From: Chitinophagales bacterium
Lineage (GTDB): Bacteria > Bacteroidota > Bacteroidia > Chitinophagales > CAIODY01
Reading direction: 5' to 3'
Length of the DNA stretch: 64,000 nucleotides
NCBI GenBank assembly: GCA_947452995.1
Contig: CANGEV010000008.1
Location: 1 to 64,000, forward strand
A program made the position numbers and the translations under genes. The stretch's first letter is position 1, and the number at the start of each line of letters is the position of its first letter. Shown in pieces: positions 61,169-64,000 of this stretch. The notes beneath the pieces were generated by a model that saw only the letters and a list, made by a program, of their open reading frames with translations, had not been told where the DNA came from and did not search any database.

Positions 61169-61752
61169 AAAAGTCTACCTTTATCCTACTTGCTTCAGTG
61201 AGCTTGTTTATAGCATGTCAATCACAAGATACCATGCGCCATGATATTCTTGTAAAGGAAGAAACGTTGATGCAGAGCGCAACACGATCTAAATCGATGG
61301 ATAGTCTAGCCAACGTTTTAATTGCGGACTACGATGCGTATGCTTCTAAGTTTCCTAAGGACAGCATGACACCTACTTATCTTATTCGTGAAGGGCAGTT
61401 ATATTCTTCGAAGCGCGATTTTCAAAAAGCTGCTGAACTATTCAATAAAGTTTGTGTGCAGTATCCAACGGATCACTGGGCATCTTATGCATTGTTTTTT
61501 CAAGCCTTAGCCTATTCTGATTGGGCGCAAAGCAATGATAATAAAAATGACATGTTGAAAAATGCGCAACGTTCTAAAAGTTTGTTTGCTGATTTTATAA
61601 GAAAGTATCCTTCACATAATTTAGTGGATGATGCCATGAATTTGATTGAAATGGTTGGATTATCCGATGAAGAAATGTTGAATCGTGCGATTCAGAAGCA
61701 TACGGTTGATTCAATTGCTGCACTTGAAATGTCTAAAAACAGATTGCAATAA
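61165..61752 (+). CDS. TPR-like lipoprotein
   Basis: 195 aa. Lipoprotein signal ILLASVSLFIAC (Cys18). The mature protein is helical with one or two TPR-like hairpins: YLIREGQLYSSKRDFQKAAELFNKVCVQYP and WASYALFFQALAYSDWAQS...RKYPSHNLVDDAMNLI. This resembles tetratricopeptide lipoproteins of the BamD/YbgF sort, but length and context do not identify it as either. Translationally coupled to the epimerase (4-nt overlap). Confidence 0.75.
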   Translation: MKKSTFILLASVSLFIACQSQDTMRHDILVKEETLMQSATRSKSMDSLANVLIADYDAYASKFPKDSMTPTYLIREGQLYSSKRDFQKAAELFNKVCVQYPTDHWASYALFFQALAYSDWAQSNDNKNDMLKNAQRSKSLFADFIRKYPSHNLVDDAMNLIEMVGLSDEEMLNRAIQKHTVDSIAALEMSKNRLQ

Positions 61753-61775
61753 TTCATACTGAAATAGCAGAAATC

Positions 61776-61803
61776 AAAAAGTCCTCCAAGGAGGACTTTT
61801 TTT
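61776..61803. terminator. Bidirectional terminator between convergent genes
   Basis: AAAAAGTCCTCC AAGG AGGACTTTTT-type hairpin with T-runs on both strands, between the TPR lipoprotein and the LUD gene. Confidence 0.88.
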
Positions 61804-61823
61804 ATGCTTGAAATTGAATAGGA

Positions 61824-62483
61824 TTAGGCATCTAGCGCTTCGTCAACTAAGAAAACAAAAACTTCCTTTGGTCCGTGAACACCTACCACTAAAGTTTTTT
61901 CAATATCTGCTGTCCGGCTTGGACCGGTTGCGAAATTTATCATGGATGGTAAACCTGCAGGATAGCGTTCTTTCATTAATTGAAAGGCATCTTTTAAATC
62001 TGGAATGATTTGGCTTGTGAATGCTACCACTATATGTACGGGAGGTAATATAGACAAGGAACGACCACAATTCAGGGAGGAGGATAATAAAATACCGCCA
62101 GTACGAGCAACTAATCCTTCACATAAGGTAATTCCTGCATCGGCTAATTTCATTATGTCTTTATCATGAGACGTGCTTATATTGTTTAATCCTTTGCGGT
62201 CCAATAATCGGATGATATTATCATCCCAACAAGCGATTTGATTCCAATTTTTAGCTTTGCTCAATTCAACAATTGCTTGACTCATTTCAGCAGTGTCTTC
62301 GCAATACATAAATTGACCACCAAGGCCGGTAAAGTTCTTTGCAAAGGTCATTTCCGCACCTTCTGTTGGAGCGGTATAAATTGAGCTTTGATTGTCAATA
62401 TTTGAAAAGGGTTGTGGAACTTTTTGATCCAATGCTTTTCGAATACGAGTAAGAATTTTTTCTTTTGATCCTGAAGCTTTCAT
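61824..62483 (-). CDS. LUD-domain (LutC-like) protein
   Basis: 219 aa, a single LUD domain. Conserved parts: ACWDDNIIRLL, GITLCEGLVARTGGILLSSS, LSILPPVHIVVAFTSQIIPDL and the signature GPSRTADIEKTLVVGVHGPKE. LutC-type proteins take part in lactate oxidation with LutA and LutB, which are not present here. In Bacteroidota this gene often sits behind ftsH, as here with a 5-nt gap, so a lactate role should not be assumed. Confidence 0.88.
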   Translation of the reverse strand: MKASGSKEKILTRIRKALDQKVPQPFSNIDNQSSIYTAPTEGAEMTFAKNFTGLGGQFMYCEDTAEMSQAIVELSKAKNWNQIACWDDNIIRLLDRKGLNNISTSHDKDIMKLADAGITLCEGLVARTGGILLSSSLNCGRSLSILPPVHIVVAFTSQIIPDLKDAFQLMKERYPAGLPSMINFATGPSRTADIEKTLVVGVHGPKEVFVFLVDEALDA

Positions 62484-62488
62484 AATGC

Positions 62489-64000
62489 TTACGCAGGGTT
62501 TTGAGGTATGTCAGTAGTTGTTGATGGTTCACCGTTAACAGGCGCATCTGTAGAAGCGTTATTTTCATTCGGCGTTTCTTCAGATGCAGCTATTTCAATA
62601 TTTGGTTTTATTTCTACTAATTCTGCAGGTATTTCGTAGGGGCGCTTTCCGATTAATCTTTCTAAATCAGCTTGGAATAAAACTTCCTTGCTCAATAGTT
62701 CTTGTGCAATTGTTTCTAAAGCTGTTTTATGCTCAGTTAATAACTGTTTAGTGCGTTCGTATGATTTAGCGATTATTTGACGAACTTCTTCGTCAATCAA
62801 TTCAGCGGTATGGTCAGAATAAGGCTTTGTAAATCCATATTCATTATTAGGATCATAGAATGAAACATTCCCTACTTTAGCATTCATACCATATACGGTA
62901 ACCATGCTGTAGGATAGCTTGGTGATGTGTTGTAAATCACTTTGCGCACCTGTAGATATTTTACCGAAGATGATTTCTTCTGCAGCTCTACCGCCAAGTG
63001 TCATACACATCGTGTCATTAAGTTGTTCAACCGTATATAAATATTGCTCTTTCGGAAGATATTGAGCGTATCCTAGAGCGGCAACACCTCTTGGTACAAT
63101 GGTTACTTTCACTAATGGGTCTGCGTGTTCTAAGAACCAGCCGCAAACTGCATGCCCTGCTTCATGATAAGCGACAATGCGTTTTTCTTCCGGACTGATA
63201 ATTTTATTTTTCTTTTCAAGACCGCCGATGGTACGATCCACAGCATCTTGGAAGTCTTTCATTTCAATGCGCTCTTTGTTGTGTCTTGCCGCGATTAACG
63301 CTGCTTCGTTACAAACATTCGCGATCTCAGCACCAGCGAAGCCAGGCGTTTGAAGGGCTAATTTAGCTGCATCTACGTCCGGGCCTAAGGTTTTGTTTTT
63401 TAAATGCACTTTGAAGATAGCTTCACGACCTTTTACATCCGGTTTGTCGACGCTTATTTGTCGATCGAAACGACCTGGACGTAACAAAGCGCTATCTAAA
63501 ACATCTGGTCGGTTAGTGGCTGCTAAAAGAATAACAGCAGTATCGCTACTAAAGCCATCCATTTCTACTAATAGCTGATTCAGTGTATTTTCACGTTCGT
63601 CGTTATTTTGCATCATGCCTTTGCCACGAGCACGGCCTATTGCATCGATTTCATCAATGAATATGATACAAGGTGATTTTTCTTTCGCTTGACGGAACAA
63701 ATCACGAACACGTGAAGCGCCTACGCCTACAAACATTTCAACGAAATCAGATCCGCTGATACTGAAGAAAGGTACTTGAGCTTCGCCTGCAACCGCTTTG
63801 GCCAACAATGTTTTACCGGTACCTGGAGGTCCGATTAATAAGGCGCCTTTCGGAATTTTACCACCGAGCTTTGTGTATTTTTTAGGATGCTTTAGGAAAT
63901 CAACAATCTCCATAATTTCTTCTTTCGCCTCATCTAAACCTGCTACATCATTAAAGGTGGTTGTTACACGATCATCTTTATCAAAAAGTTGCGCTTTACT
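62489..64000 (-). CDS. ftsH: ATP-dependent zinc metalloprotease FtsH (partial, N-terminus beyond window)
   Basis: At least 503 residues; the frame stays open to the right edge ([28 protein letters not shown]). The track's Met at 63913 is internal. The AAA+ module has Walker A GPPGTGKT, Walker [13 protein letters not shown] and the second-region-of-homology Arg in [11 protein letters not shown]. The protease module has [10 protein letters not shown] (HExxH). The acidic/Pro/Thr-rich tail ([19 protein letters not shown]) is disordered. The missing N-terminus should hold the two membrane helices. Degrades membrane and regulatory proteins. Confidence 0.97.
   Translation of the reverse strand, partial: SKAQLFDKDDRVTTTFNDVAGLDEAKEEIMEIVDFLKHPKKYTKLGGKIPKGALLIGPPGTGKTLLAKAVAGEAQVPFFSISGSDFVEMFVGVGASRVRDLFRQAKEKSPCIIFIDEIDAIGRARGKGMMQNNDERENTLNQLLVEMDGFSSDTAVILLAATNRPDVLDSALLRPGRFDRQISVDKPDVKGREAIFKVHLKNKTLGPDVDAAKLALQTPGFAGAEIANVCNEAALIAARHNKERIEMKDFQDAVDRTIGGLEKKNKIISPEEKRIVAYHEAGHAVCGWFLEHADPLVKVTIVPRGVAALGYAQYLPKEQYLYTVEQLNDTMCMTLGGRAAEEIIFGKISTGAQSDLQHITKLSYSMVTVYGMNAKVGNVSFYDPNNEYGFTKPYSDHTAELIDEEVRQIIAKSYERTKQLLTEHKTALETIAQELLSKEVLFQADLERLIGKRPYEIPAELVEIKPNIEIAASEETPNENNASTDAPVNGEPSTTTDIPQNPA

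Noticed and set aside
61824-62483. LUD protein as evidence for a lactate utilisation operon
   Set aside because: No lutA or lutB nearby; pairing with ftsH is a recurrent Bacteroidota arrangement without lactate genes.

Overview
The window looks like a chromosomal segment of a Bacteroidota bacterium, probably close to Chitinophagales/Sphingobacteriales (inference). Evidence: an alternative complex III (Act) operon joined to a caa3-type cytochrome oxidase operon, type IX secretion C-terminal domains (two type A tails and one CHU_C/type B tail), a TAT-variant molybdopterin-like ActB, a eukaryote-type citrate synthase, absence of obvious Shine-Dalgarno sequences, and many starts placed a few bases after the Bacteroidota -7 box TAnnTTTG.

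Layout. 0-2.7 kb: a minus-strand operon corA - small membrane protein - phnA-like - deoD, ending in a 40-bp tandem hairpin repeat. 2.8-10 kb: plus-strand housekeeping genes (M14 carboxypeptidase, accA, DUF6913-like, gmk, an RluB-type pseudouridine synthase, feoB). 10-10.5 kb: a convergent minus-strand operon of two tiny lipoproteins (46-47 codons, absent from the ORF track) and feoA. 10.7-12 kb: gltA.

12.0-19.3 kb is an accessory island, all genes on the minus strand. It has two mazEF-type toxin-antitoxin modules; a 43-bp perfect terminator duplication around the first; a 30-bp perfect palindrome with conserved flank present twice; and a truncated copy of the 3' end of the neighbouring giant gene. 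Inside lies an integron-like cassette array: unrelated genes (caspase-like protease; Crp regulator plus membrane protein; HARE-HTH/GIY-YIG nuclease; an orphan 141-aa protein) separated by attC-like imperfect hairpins. Read on the minus strand these hairpins begin near TAACAGC and end in GCAAACCGTTA. The array also holds two remnants of a tyrosine recombinase 3' end, each followed by a shared hairpin. This is the most unusual part of the window.

19.3-27.7 kb: one 2800-aa secreted PKD/Ig-like repeat protein. 27.9-33.8 kb: phosphohexomutase, DUF2279 protein, SprT-like protein, lipoprotein, then acpP-fabF-rnc. 34-48 kb: actABCDEF followed by ctaC, ctaD, ctaB, two subunit III-like genes and a subunit IV-like gene, a complete electron-transfer route from quinol to oxygen. 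48-64 kb: SRPBCC protein, secreted M1 aminopeptidase, UbiD-family decarboxylase, guaB, M48 protease with an outer-membrane-like partner, a secreted Asp-box repeat protein, a sugar-nucleotide epimerase, a TPR-like lipoprotein, a LUD protein, and ftsH, which runs off the right edge.

No rRNA, tRNA, CRISPR array or complete insertion sequence was recognised. Start sites were re-chosen where the ORF track begins at a TTG inside a -7 box or upstream of a signal peptide. All family calls come from reading the sequence; no database search was possible.
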